Shown here in pieces: positions 1 to 7,528 of a DNA stretch of 64,000 nucleotides. The stretch spans positions 62,001-126,000 of the forward strand of contig NZ_JAGRPU010000013.1 in assembly GCF_024606225.1 (NCBI RefSeq). Direction: 5' to 3'. The position numbers and the translations under genes are program-made. Source of the stretch: Endozoicomonas sp. ISHI1 (GTDB lineage: Bacteria > Pseudomonadota > Gammaproteobacteria > Pseudomonadales > Endozoicomonadaceae). A model generated the notes under the pieces. The model did not search any database, was not told the DNA's origin, and worked only from the letters and a program-made list of their open reading frames with translations. Numbering within the stretch: position 1 is the stretch's first letter; every line of letters starts with the position of its first letter.

Positions 1-447
1 CAATCGACCGATGGCCAGCACTGTGAGCTGAGTCTGTCTCGTTATTATGAGACCGTTCACTCAGGCAGTGCCTTGGGTGATAGTAATCAAGCGGGCACTC
101 TTCGAGTTATGGCAGCCCCAACACCCAAAAATCAGAAGTGCAGGTTTCCTGAATATGTCAGAGGCAATATTTATGTCTGCAAATTTGATATTGGGACTGA
201 TGGCGGCCATTACTGGATTAGGGACGGTCAGGAAATGAGGCATTCTGCCAGAGATCTGGGCGAGTGTGCCCGTTTCAACTACGAACCAAGGTTCTGCATG
301 GACATGAAAGGTCACTGCATTATTGGCAGAAAAGTCAAACACGGTGATACTGATCATAACCGCAACCACTGTTATATCTGTAATGAACAGATCACTCAGG
401 AAGCGCAAAAACTGGACTGGAGCAAGATTAAGTGTATTACCCCCTGA
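1..447 (+). CDS. Secreted cysteine-rich protein, 3' part of gene (cut by window edge)
   Basis: The reading frame is open from base 1 to a TGA at 445-447, so only the C-terminal 148 residues are inside the window. They align along their whole length with the C-terminal part of the complete protein at 957-1994. Both copies keep eight cysteines at matching places, including an HCYIC motif and a final Cys four residues from the end. The conserved HGDTDHNRNH stretch adds many histidines. The first in-frame alternative start (TTG at 73) falls inside the homologous region, so it is not the true start. The function is not recognised. The cysteine pattern and the paralog's signal peptide suggest an exported, disulfide-bonded or metal-binding domain. 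I am confident that it is coding and duplicated, but not about its role. Confidence 0.8.
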   Translation, partial: QSTDGQHCELSLSRYYETVHSGSALGDSNQAGTLRVMAAPTPKNQKCRFPEYVRGNIYVCKFDIGTDGGHYWIRDGQEMRHSARDLGECARFNYEPRFCMDMKGHCIIGRKVKHGDTDHNRNHCYICNEQITQEAQKLDWSKIKCITP

Positions 448-464
448 TTTAAGAGACTTTTTCC

Positions 465-507
465 AAAAATTCCAGCTCATAATACAATTCGGATGTTTTA
501 TGAGCTG
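465..507 (-). terminator. Vestigial copy of the dbpA terminator
   Basis: A perfect 10-bp inverted repeat (473-482 with 498-507, arms CAGCTCATAA/TTATGAGCTG) is followed on the minus strand by TTTTT (complement of 465-469). The same element lies after intact dbpA at 2012-2053. Here it follows only a dbpA fragment, so it is a leftover of the tandem duplication. It could still end transcripts converging from the right. Confidence 0.55.
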
Positions 508-531
508 AAAGCACAGCAGACACAGGAATTA

Positions 532-683
532 TCAGAGTCTGCAAACTTTAAACTTCCGGCCCTCAATTCCAATCCTTCCCTCCTCAAGGCGCGGGTCGCA
601 GTTGATAACGGCCTTCAGGTTATCAACTTCAGACCCCGCTGCGACATCGACAGCAATCAGAATGTCGGCGCTCTGGTTTGAAA
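532..683 (-). pseudogene. Remnant of a second dbpA copy with a large internal deletion
   Basis: Translating the minus strand from 683 gives an unbroken frame starting FSNQSADILIAVDVAA and ending GRKFKVCRL before a TGA at 534-532. Intact DbpA (2078-3457) has FSNQSADILIATDVAARGLD in the helicase motif V region and ends GRKFKVRRL. The remnant therefore joins part of helicase domain 2 directly to the last residues of the RNA-binding domain. It lacks motif VI and most of the C-terminal domain, and nothing upstream of it matches the N-terminal domain. Several substitutions (for example ARGLD to AGSEVD) show decay. It lies behind the first secreted-protein copy exactly as intact dbpA lies behind the second, so it came from duplication of the gene pair. 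It is surely non-functional as a helicase. Confidence 0.75.
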
Positions 684-956
684 ATCGCAGTAGGACAGCC
701 TTAAGTCCGACAGGCTGCTAGCTGCTGACTTATACCTGAAGCCAACGTTGAGTGGTACTTCTTGCGTGACAGTGCAAAGGGAATTGGCGGTCAGTCGCAT
801 CCTCGTCTATATAAAACTGTCCAGAAAATCATACCTCCAGAAATAGCAGGTTCCATTGGGATTTTGGAACTTGCGTAGGTACATCGTGAATCAGTCCCGA
901 ACAGCCCCTGGGCAGTGGGGTCTGAATTATCAATTTTTATTAGTGGGTGAAATCTG
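684..956. other. Gap between duplicated secreted-protein genes, with an unrecognised short frame
   Basis: No full gene is visible here. A plus-strand frame from 729 to the TAG at 876-878 (about 49 codons, no good start) contains EWYFLRDSAKGIGGQSHPRL and then a hydrophobic tail. Its composition is protein-like, so it may be the 3' end of a lost gene such as a transposase. I cannot name a family. The last 80 bases precede the secreted-protein gene at 957 and should hold its promoter, but I see no convincing -35/-10 pair. Confidence 0.3.
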
Positions 957-1994
957 ATGCAGGCAGTTCGAATGGCCTTATCCAGTCTGATAGGAACTTT
1001 CCTTTTGCTGTCCGTGGCTCATGGGGAAGCTGAACAAGCATGTTGGCTTACGACACATATCAACGGCTCCTATAACGTGGATGCTCTCTCTGAAATCATG
1101 GAAACCGGTAACGATGTACCACTCTGTGTGGCGCATTCACTGGTAGGATCTGGTGTTGAGGTCGGATATGTTGGTTACTACACAGGAGCAGGCACTCCGG
1201 TTCTGGCCTGTTTGTACAGAGATTCCAGTGGAAGCTACTCCTACAGCTATCAGTTTCAATGGTTGTTGGCTAAATACACTCAGTTACAGCAAGCGAAAAC
1301 CTATAATCCCTATTTGAAAGACCCCGCCGGTATGACCACTGCACTCTTTCTATCAAAACGTGTTTTTGAATTTTGTGACCAAGGGCAGGGAGAGTTCGGG
1401 ATTTTTACTCAGGATGAAACGTATGAGCAACAACCTGTTGCTGGTGGCGACAAAGTTTCCGAAAAAGCCGGGTTTGTCAGGCAGCAACCTAATCTCTGTA
1501 TGGAGAGCAGGGTCGAAAAAGTGCCTGGAGAAAAGCGCAGCTACTTCTCTTTTGGCACTATATCGGCCGACGGTCAGCGCTGTGAGCTGGCTGGGTCTCG
1601 TTATTACGAGACTGTTGACTCAGACAATACCCACAACGGTAGCGCTCTTCATGTTCTGGCAACCCGAATACCCAACAATCAAAAGTGCAGGTTTCCCGAA
1701 TATGTCCGAGGCCAAATTGATGTCTGCAAGTTTGATAAAGGGACTGATAGCGGACATTACTGGATTCGAGACGGGAAAGAAATGAGGCATTCCGCTGTAG
1801 ATCTGAGTGAATGTGCCCTATTCAACTATAAACAAAGGTTCTGCATGGACATGAAGGGCCACTGCATCATTGGCAGAAAAGTCAAACACGGTGATACTGA
1901 TCATAACCGCAACCATTGTTACATCTGTAATGAACAGATCACTCAGGAAGCGAAAAATCTGGACTGGAATACTATCCGGTGTATTACCCCGTGA
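957..1994 (+). CDS. Secreted cysteine-rich protein of unknown function
   Basis: This 345-residue protein begins with a clear signal peptide: a short basic start, a hydrophobic core at about residues 7-21, and probable cleavage near AHG-E24. The mature N-terminal part (about 29-130) has a Gly/Val- and Tyr/Ser-rich, beta-looking sequence with a faint, unproven resemblance to DM9 (DUF3421) repeats. The C-terminal part (about 205-345) is the eight-cysteine, histidine-rich domain shared with the partial gene at 1-447. A weak purine-rich ribosome site precedes the ATG. The gene converges on dbpA with an 83-bp gap. Export to periplasm or outside and disulfide bonding are inferred from sequence. A host-interaction role is possible but unsupported. 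The domain family is not recognised. Confidence 0.8.
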   Translation: MQAVRMALSSLIGTFLLLSVAHGEAEQACWLTTHINGSYNVDALSEIMETGNDVPLCVAHSLVGSGVEVGYVGYYTGAGTPVLACLYRDSSGSYSYSYQFQWLLAKYTQLQQAKTYNPYLKDPAGMTTALFLSKRVFEFCDQGQGEFGIFTQDETYEQQPVAGGDKVSEKAGFVRQQPNLCMESRVEKVPGEKRSYFSFGTISADGQRCELAGSRYYETVDSDNTHNGSALHVLATRIPNNQKCRFPEYVRGQIDVCKFDKGTDSGHYWIRDGKEMRHSAVDLSECALFNYKQRFCMDMKGHCIIGRKVKHGDTDHNRNHCYICNEQITQEAKNLDWNTIRCITP

Positions 1995-2011
1995 TGTAAG
2001 AGACTGTCTCC

Positions 2012-2053
2012 AAAAAGGCAGCTCATAATACAAGTCGAATGTCTTATGAGCTG
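2012..2053 (-). terminator. Intrinsic terminator of dbpA
   Basis: A perfect 10-bp inverted repeat (2019-2028 with 2044-2053) lies 25 bp past the dbpA stop codon. On the minus strand it is followed closely by TTTTT (complement of 2012-2016), the layout of a Rho-independent terminator. The 15-nt loop is longish. The hairpin also lies downstream of the plus-strand secreted gene but has no T tract in that direction. Confidence 0.6.
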
Positions 2054-2077
2054 AAGGTGCACAAGTCACAGAATCAA

Positions 2078-3457
2078 TCAGAGTCTGCGAACTTTAAACT
2101 TCCGGCCTTTGATTTTGCCCTGTTCAAGTCGAGCCAGAGCTTTCCGGGCACTTTCCCTTTTAATAGCCACGTAGGCGACAAAATCAAAAACATTAATTTT
2201 GCCGACCTGGTCACCGGGAATGCCTGCTTCACCGGTAAGAGCGCCCAGAATATCGCCAGGGCGTACCTTGTTCTTTTTTCCTCCATCAATAGCCAGCGTC
2301 ACCATTGGGGCTTTTGGAGGCGGTTGTGTTGCTGGCTTCAGTGCTCTGTGGTCAGCAAAAGTGAGTTCGGTTCGCAGCATATCGGCAATAGCATCCAGTT
2401 TGTATTGCTCACGGGAGGTGTGCAGGTTCAAGGCCAGACCTTCTTTACCAGCACGACCTGTTCGCCCGACTCTGTGAACATGGACTTCCGGATCTCGACT
2501 CAGGTCATAATTGATAACAGCCGCCAGATCATTAATATCCAGACCCCGGGCTGCGACATCGGTAGCAATCAGAATGTCGGCACTCTGGTTTGAAAACCTT
2601 ACCAGCATCTGGTCTCGTTCTCGCTGTTCCATATCACCGTGCAGCACCAATGGCCTGTACCCCTGGTCATAAAGGTAAGTACCAACGTCTTTGCAGGTCT
2701 GTTTGGTATTACAGAAGATGACAGTAGAAGCGGGCTGATAATGGTTCAGCAGTTTGCAGAGGGTTTCTGGTTTGTCAGGGTTCTCAGCTTGATAGAAAAA
2801 CTGCTGAAGGTGTTGGTGAGTGTGCACTGACTCAACAGTGACCTCTTCAGGCTCAGACTGGAACTTTTGGCTCAGGGCCCTGATCTGTTTGGGATAGGTG
2901 GCTGAATAAAGCAGCGTCTGCCTGTTTGGCGGGGTGTGATTCAGAATGTTTTCAATGGCATCAATAAATCCCATATCCAGCATCCGGTCAGCTTCATCCA
3001 ATACCACCGTTTTTAGTTGTTCGAGAGTGAGTGTCCGCTTACGCAGATGATCCTGAATTCTTCCCGGTGTACCGACAACGATATGGGCACCATGGGAGAG
3101 TGAGCTGATCTGTGGGCCAATAGGTTGTCCACCGCATAAGGTAACGACTTTGATGTTCTGACGGTAGCGAGCCAGTTTTCGAATTTCGTTGGCGACCTGG
3201 GTGGCCAGTTCACGAGTGGGGCAGAGCACAAGACCCTGACAGCCAAAAAAGCGTTGATGAATGCCCGAAAGCATGCCAATGGCAAAGGCTGCCGTTTTAC
3301 CACTGCCGGTTTTGGCCTTGGCAATAAGGTCTCTGCCGGCCATGGCCAGAGGTAAACTTTTTTGCTGGATAGGGGTCATTTCCCGGTAGCCAATCTGCTC
3401 CAGGTTGTTCAGCAGCGCTTCGGGCAGCGGCAAGTCGGAAAAAGGGTGTGTAATCAA
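2078..3457 (-). CDS. dbpA: ATP-dependent 23S rRNA helicase DbpA
   Basis: A 459-residue DEAD-box RNA helicase, very close to the 457 residues of E. coli DbpA. The Q motif is at about 24-32, Walker A AKTGSGKT at 48-55, DEAD at 154-157, SAT at 185-187, and motif VI HRVGRTGRAG is in domain 2. The last 75 residues (DILGALTGEAGI through GKIKGRKFKVRRL) form the DbpA RNA-binding domain, which in the known family grips hairpin 92 of 23S rRNA during late 50S assembly. No in-frame ATG fits the N-terminus; the frame begins with TTG at 3457, nine bases after a GAGAG element, so a TTG start is proposed. A terminator follows at 2012-2053. A decayed duplicate of its 3' end lies at 532-683. Confidence 0.95.
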   Translation of the reverse strand: MITHPFSDLPLPEALLNNLEQIGYREMTPIQQKSLPLAMAGRDLIAKAKTGSGKTAAFAIGMLSGIHQRFFGCQGLVLCPTRELATQVANEIRKLARYRQNIKVVTLCGGQPIGPQISSLSHGAHIVVGTPGRIQDHLRKRTLTLEQLKTVVLDEADRMLDMGFIDAIENILNHTPPNRQTLLYSATYPKQIRALSQKFQSEPEEVTVESVHTHQHLQQFFYQAENPDKPETLCKLLNHYQPASTVIFCNTKQTCKDVGTYLYDQGYRPLVLHGDMEQRERDQMLVRFSNQSADILIATDVAARGLDINDLAAVINYDLSRDPEVHVHRVGRTGRAGKEGLALNLHTSREQYKLDAIADMLRTELTFADHRALKPATQPPPKAPMVTLAIDGGKKNKVRPGDILGALTGEAGIPGDQVGKINVFDFVAYVAIKRESARKALARLEQGKIKGRKFKVRRL

Positions 3458-3621
3458 GGTTTACTCTCTACCGTGAAAAGTCTGCATCGCCGGATATAAC
3501 ATCACTCAAATCTGTGTGGCAATGCATTTTGGGGTCAGGAGTATAACAGAGCTGATGAAAAAGCGCGGATGCGGAGTATACCCATCAAAGGGGTAGCTTG
3601 CTCAGGAATAGTTAGAAATAG

Positions 3622-5175
3622 TTAGAAGTAGAGAGGTGCCAGAATGAAAATCTGTATTACCGGTTTGAACTGGTTGATGATCCAGTCAAACAATGCACCG
3701 ATCTCTCTCCTGTCTATGACAAAGTGCCTTCCTGACAAGCTCAGCATGACATCACCTGATGCTTCTGGCTGAAAATTGATCACTGTGACCTCTTGGTCTG
3801 GAGTCATCAATTGAGCCATAAAGGGAGTTTGTGCTCCGGTCAGTGCTTCGACATTCTGCAAAGCGCTACCTTCAGTGGGGCCGGGCTGGAAGCCATAATT
3901 TGGCATTGATAGCGCAAGTTCGGCCTGATCCTGTGTCTTTTTGAGCTCCCGGATCGCGCCAGTATGTTCGATAGGAGGATATTCTGGTGAAGAATGCCCC
4001 AGCTGTTGAATATATTCGATAATGGCGACTGTCAGGGAGTTAGTGAGCATAGCCGCGGCAGTTGCGCCTTCTGATGAGGGGGCGGGATCGTCTGGAACTG
4101 CCTCGTGAGTAAAAACAGCCAGTTCTGTCACCTCTTCATGATTCAGAAAAGCACTAAGAAGGAGGGTCAGGTTTTCGATACAAATGGGCGAACTCTGCAG
4201 ACCCAGCTCTGTAATAATCAGAGCCTGCTTGTTTTCTACAGGGTGAATATGGATAACCGTGATCATCCCATCTTTTTGGATCATCCGGATAATAAGGTAT
4301 TTACCTGAAAGCAAAAGCGACTTGAGATTCAACAGTGATTGATCAGCAAATTTGATATTAAAATCTGACAATAGTGAGACCAGGACAGGCAGTTCCGCCT
4401 TGTCTCTCAGTAGCAACATGGCTTCCCCACGGGGCAGGGCCGAAGCATGAGTGCCTGATATTCCATAGCCTCTCTTTTCAAGTCGTTCAATAAGGTTGTA
4501 AGCAATAGATGAGCCTTCTGAATCCTGCACTGAAGGTCGCACAGTTTGAAATTCTTCATAAACTCCTTGTTCAATGGGTGGAATAAGATTGTGAGCGACA
4601 GAAGGAGTGGTTGTAGTTGTCGTTTCAGCGGACAATGATTCGACGGCCAGATTTTCTTCGTGGAGATCGTCGTGAGTAGGAAAGCTGCTCTTGTGCCCTG
4701 CCGTTTGTTCAAAACTGTATTTGGCAGTGGCTGGCAGAGATAAATCAGAACGGGCACTGATCATAGCAGAATAACAAGCATAGCCGCCCGATTCCTGTCT
4801 CTCATCTCGCAACAGGCAGCCGCGCTCCATCTGATCCTCTAAAAGAGCAACATTATCTCTATTCGGATCGTCAGAGTCTGGCCCGTTTTCCATCAGAGCC
4901 GTTTCAGCAGCATAGCGACGGGCTTGCTGTGCCTCCATAGCATCTTCCATCTGATTGAGCGTATTCTGAATACACCACAGACAGATATAACCTCCGAAGC
5001 CGTCCGGTTGCATTTCTATAGAGCACGAGTGTTTTAAGCACACAGGCTTGTCAAAGGACGGCTTGTCAGCCGCTTTTACCTGGTAAGCTGACATAGATGC
5101 AAACAACATCAGTACAAGACTTACAGAGAAAGCCGCTCTGATTGAAAAGGATTTTATAGATAAGAAGGAGTCCAT
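3622..5175 (-). CDS. Secreted protein of unknown function with N-terminal cysteine cluster
   Basis: 517 residues. The N-terminus is a signal peptide with a hydrophobic stretch at about 14-30 and probable cleavage after VKA35. Directly after it come C46, C51, C65 and C68 (C-x4-C ... C-x2-C), which could bind metal or form disulfides. Residues about 70-240 are polar and low in complexity, including a run of five threonines. A central part (about 250-360) alternates hydrophobic strands and helices, with LPVLVSLLSDFNIKF and a HEEVTELAVF segment. The extreme C-terminus is hydrophobic. I recognise no family. It is divergent from the DASS transporter gene with a 198-bp gap that should hold both promoters. 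The ribosome site before the ATG at 5175 is weak, so the start is less sure than the reading frame. Confidence 0.7.
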   Translation of the reverse strand: MDSFLSIKSFSIRAAFSVSLVLMLFASMSAYQVKAADKPSFDKPVCLKHSCSIEMQPDGFGGYICLWCIQNTLNQMEDAMEAQQARRYAAETALMENGPDSDDPNRDNVALLEDQMERGCLLRDERQESGGYACYSAMISARSDLSLPATAKYSFEQTAGHKSSFPTHDDLHEENLAVESLSAETTTTTTPSVAHNLIPPIEQGVYEEFQTVRPSVQDSEGSSIAYNLIERLEKRGYGISGTHASALPRGEAMLLLRDKAELPVLVSLLSDFNIKFADQSLLNLKSLLLSGKYLIIRMIQKDGMITVIHIHPVENKQALIITELGLQSSPICIENLTLLLSAFLNHEEVTELAVFTHEAVPDDPAPSSEGATAAAMLTNSLTVAIIEYIQQLGHSSPEYPPIEHTGAIRELKKTQDQAELALSMPNYGFQPGPTEGSALQNVEALTGAQTPFMAQLMTPDQEVTVINFQPEASGDVMLSLSGRHFVIDRREIGALFDWIINQFKPVIQIFILAPLYF

Positions 5176-5373
5176 TACCGCAATCGTTCATGATTTTATT
5201 TTCCTAACCGTGGACAGATTAGAACACAGATTGTCATATTGCCCGGAAACCCATTGGTCAGAATGACCATTTACCGAGCATGAAGAGGGGGATTTTCGAT
5301 TTTTGGAAGCGGACGGGTGAATAAATCAAGGAAGTAACCGACTTATAAACAGAATACTTCTAAGGAACAGACC

Positions 5374-6843
5374 ATGAGTAAACAACCCTCCTCGTCAGAG
5401 CTGGAATCGGGTGCCAACCCTTATATCTGGCTGATTGGGCTCATCGCAGGGGGGGCCCTGTTTGTTATGACGCTGGTGCTGCCTGCGCCCGAGGATATGC
5501 CTGTTGCTGCCTGGCACTGTGCTGGGCTGGCTCTGATGATGGCCGTTTTCTGGTCCATGGAAATACTGCCTATCGCAGTGACCGCACTGTTACCGCTGCT
5601 GCTGGCTCCGTTAGTTGGCCTGCTCTCTCTGGATAAAGTCGCTTCGGCTTATGCCCACCCTGTCATCTATCTTTTTATGGGAGGCTTCATGCTGGGTCTG
5701 GCTATGGAACGCTGGAACCTGCATCGCCGAATTGCGCTTCTGACCATGCTGGCCTCTGGCACCGGTGAGCGTCGACAGGTCATAGGATTCATGCTCACCA
5801 CCGCTTTTATCAGCATGTGGGTGTCTAATACCGCCACGGCTATCATGATGTTACCCATTGGTATGTCTGTGATCTCAATGATGAAGGAAGAACGGGGCTC
5901 CCACGGACATTTTCCTGCGGCTCTGCTGCTGGCTATAGCCTACGGCGCTTCCATTGGCGGCTTTGGCACCTTGATTGGAACACCTCCCAATGCCTTGTTA
6001 GCGGCTTTTCTCAGTGAGCAATACGGCATAGAAATTGGCTTTGCCCAATGGATGCTGGTAGGTATGCCTGCGACGCTGTTGATGCTATTGGTCACGGGTT
6101 GGTGGCTCAGTTCGGGGGGCTATAAGCTTCGTCCGGGAGAAAATGAATCTGTACGCAAGTCTTTAAAAGAACAATTAGCTTCCATGGGCTCTTTGAGCAG
6201 GGCTGAAAAATGGGTAGCAGTGATTTTTACCGCAACCGCATTATGCTGGATCTTCAGACCCTGGCTGTCCGGCTTTTTACCGGGTATAAAGCTTACTGAC
6301 ACAGCTATAGCCCTTGCCGGAGGACTGCTGATGTTCATCATTCCTGTCCGGTGGGGTGAAAAGCTCGATTTTCTTCTTAACTGGAAAGATATTCGCAAGC
6401 TTCCCTGGGATGTTTTGCTACTGTTCGGAGGCGGTCTGAGTCTGGCTGCGATTATCCGAAAAACAGGGCTGGCAGAATGGATCGCCAGTAACTTTCAGGT
6501 GTTGGATGGATTGCCCACCATCGCCGCCATTGCGCTGGTGGTTTCCGTGATTATCTTCCTGACCGAAATTACCAGTAATACGGCCACTACGGCTGCTTTC
6601 CTGCCGCCTTTGGGAGCACTGGCTGTCTCCCTTGGGTTGGACCCGGAAGTTCTGGCTATTCCAGCAGCCATAGCCGCCAGTTGCGCCTTTATGCTGCCCG
6701 TTGCCACTCCCCCCAATGCTATCGTGTTTGGCTCAGGTCTGTTATCGATTCGTCAGATGATTCGAAGTGGCCTGATTCTGAATTTGGCGGGTATAGTGAT
6801 TATCACTGTATTGTGCTCGCTGCTGGTGGAGAGGTTTTTTTAG
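5374..6843 (+). CDS. SLC13/DASS family sodium-coupled anion (dicarboxylate) symporter
   Basis: 489 residues, about a dozen membrane segments and no signal peptide. The two signature Ser-Asn-Thr motifs of the DASS family are present: SNTATAIMMLP at 151 and SNTATTAAFLPP at 401. In known members such as VcINDY these bind sodium and the carboxylate substrate. A GTPPNALLAAF segment in the first repeat and ATPPNAIVFGSG in the second are the usual companions. The inverted-repeat architecture is therefore complete. The family imports C4-dicarboxylates, citrate or sulfate across the inner membrane; the substrate cannot be read from sequence. An AAGGA ribosome site lies seven bases before the ATG. The gene ends 18 bp from the convergent DUF2956 gene. 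Confidence 0.92.
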   Translation: MSKQPSSSELESGANPYIWLIGLIAGGALFVMTLVLPAPEDMPVAAWHCAGLALMMAVFWSMEILPIAVTALLPLLLAPLVGLLSLDKVASAYAHPVIYLFMGGFMLGLAMERWNLHRRIALLTMLASGTGERRQVIGFMLTTAFISMWVSNTATAIMMLPIGMSVISMMKEERGSHGHFPAALLLAIAYGASIGGFGTLIGTPPNALLAAFLSEQYGIEIGFAQWMLVGMPATLLMLLVTGWWLSSGGYKLRPGENESVRKSLKEQLASMGSLSRAEKWVAVIFTATALCWIFRPWLSGFLPGIKLTDTAIALAGGLLMFIIPVRWGEKLDFLLNWKDIRKLPWDVLLLFGGGLSLAAIIRKTGLAEWIASNFQVLDGLPTIAAIALVVSVIIFLTEITSNTATTAAFLPPLGALAVSLGLDPEVLAIPAAIAASCAFMLPVATPPNAIVFGSGLLSIRQMIRSGLILNLAGIVIITVLCSLLVERFF

Positions 6844-6860
6844 CCAGAGAACCTGAAGTT

Positions 6861-7202
6861 TCAGACGCCAGATGCAAAGAAGTAAGCAGCAAACGCTGCC
6901 CAGCTCAGGCCCAGTAAAAGCCAGGGCAGCCAGTGCTGTTTATAGCGGGTTACTTCCTCAGTGATCGTTTCAACCTCTGTGGCAGGGGGCTCTGACTGCC
7001 TTTTCACTTTTTTCAGGTGTTTATCCAGTTCCCGGGCTTTGGCTTTTTGCTGCTTTTTATAGTGCTCAATGCCTTTTTGGATGCCTTGGGCAATTAGTTT
7101 TGTCTGTTCTTTGCTCTGACCGGGCCGCTGAGTGGCCCTGGCCACCGACATGGCCTCTTCACGGGTTTTGGATGGGTCGGTTTTTTTTCGGGGGCTGGCC
7201 AT
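6861..7202 (-). CDS. DUF2956 family small membrane-anchored protein
   Basis: 113 residues. The N-terminal two thirds is highly charged, helical and Lys/Gln/Glu-rich, with the family-like string GQSKEQTKLIAQGIQKGIEH at about residues 28-47. A single membrane helix (about 92-110, tryptophan-rich at its start) ends the chain. The pattern matches DUF2956 proteins of Vibrio and Shewanella as I remember them. The function is unknown; the tail helix would place the charged part in the cytoplasm. The 3' end lies 18 bp from the convergent transporter gene with no obvious shared terminator. Confidence 0.75.
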   Translation of the reverse strand: MASPRKKTDPSKTREEAMSVARATQRPGQSKEQTKLIAQGIQKGIEHYKKQQKAKARELDKHLKKVKRQSEPPATEVETITEEVTRYKQHWLPWLLLGLSWAAFAAYFFASGV

Positions 7203-7528
7203 ATCGTAAGACAGTCTCGGGGCAGGGAAAGAAGAGTGGGATAATAAAGCAAGACTCTGATGAAATCAGCCCAGATCTCCAAGACTCTGTGGTTATGCCT
7301 TCTGATCAGCTATAGCCATCTTCCGGGTAGCTACAGAGAGAATCATTGATTGTCTGCTGCCACTGAATGACATCTTTCTTGAAAGTCAGCGCGTGAGCCT
7401 GAAGAAATTTTGTTAGTTACGCTTAACAACATGTTATGAACTTTCATTCTGAAACTGCCTCCAACTGAGTACATTATTTTGAACCTCCTTGCTGATCGGA
7501 GATAAATACCAGCTTTTCGGAACCAGAC
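7203..7528. other. Divergent intergenic region before the F-box/WD40 gene
   Basis: This 326-bp stretch separates the divergent DUF2956 and F-box/WD40 genes. I see no gene or RNA in it. It is more AT-rich near 7400-7500 and holds a small inverted repeat around 7410-7430 (TTGTTA...TAACAA). The promoter of the F-box gene presumably lies here, but no clear -35/-10 pair stands out. Confidence 0.3.

Noticed and set aside
61-480. Minus-strand open frame opposite the first secreted protein
   Set aside because: It is explained by the conserved sense gene; a matching shadow occurs opposite the second copy.
957-1994. Firm DM9/DUF3421 assignment for the secreted protein
   Set aside because: Only a loose resemblance in the N-terminal part; the typical repeat motifs are not clearly present.
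2039-2593. Plus-strand open frame of 184 codons opposite dbpA
   Set aside because: It is a shadow of dbpA; the similar short frame at 493-681 mirrors the dbpA remnant in the same way.
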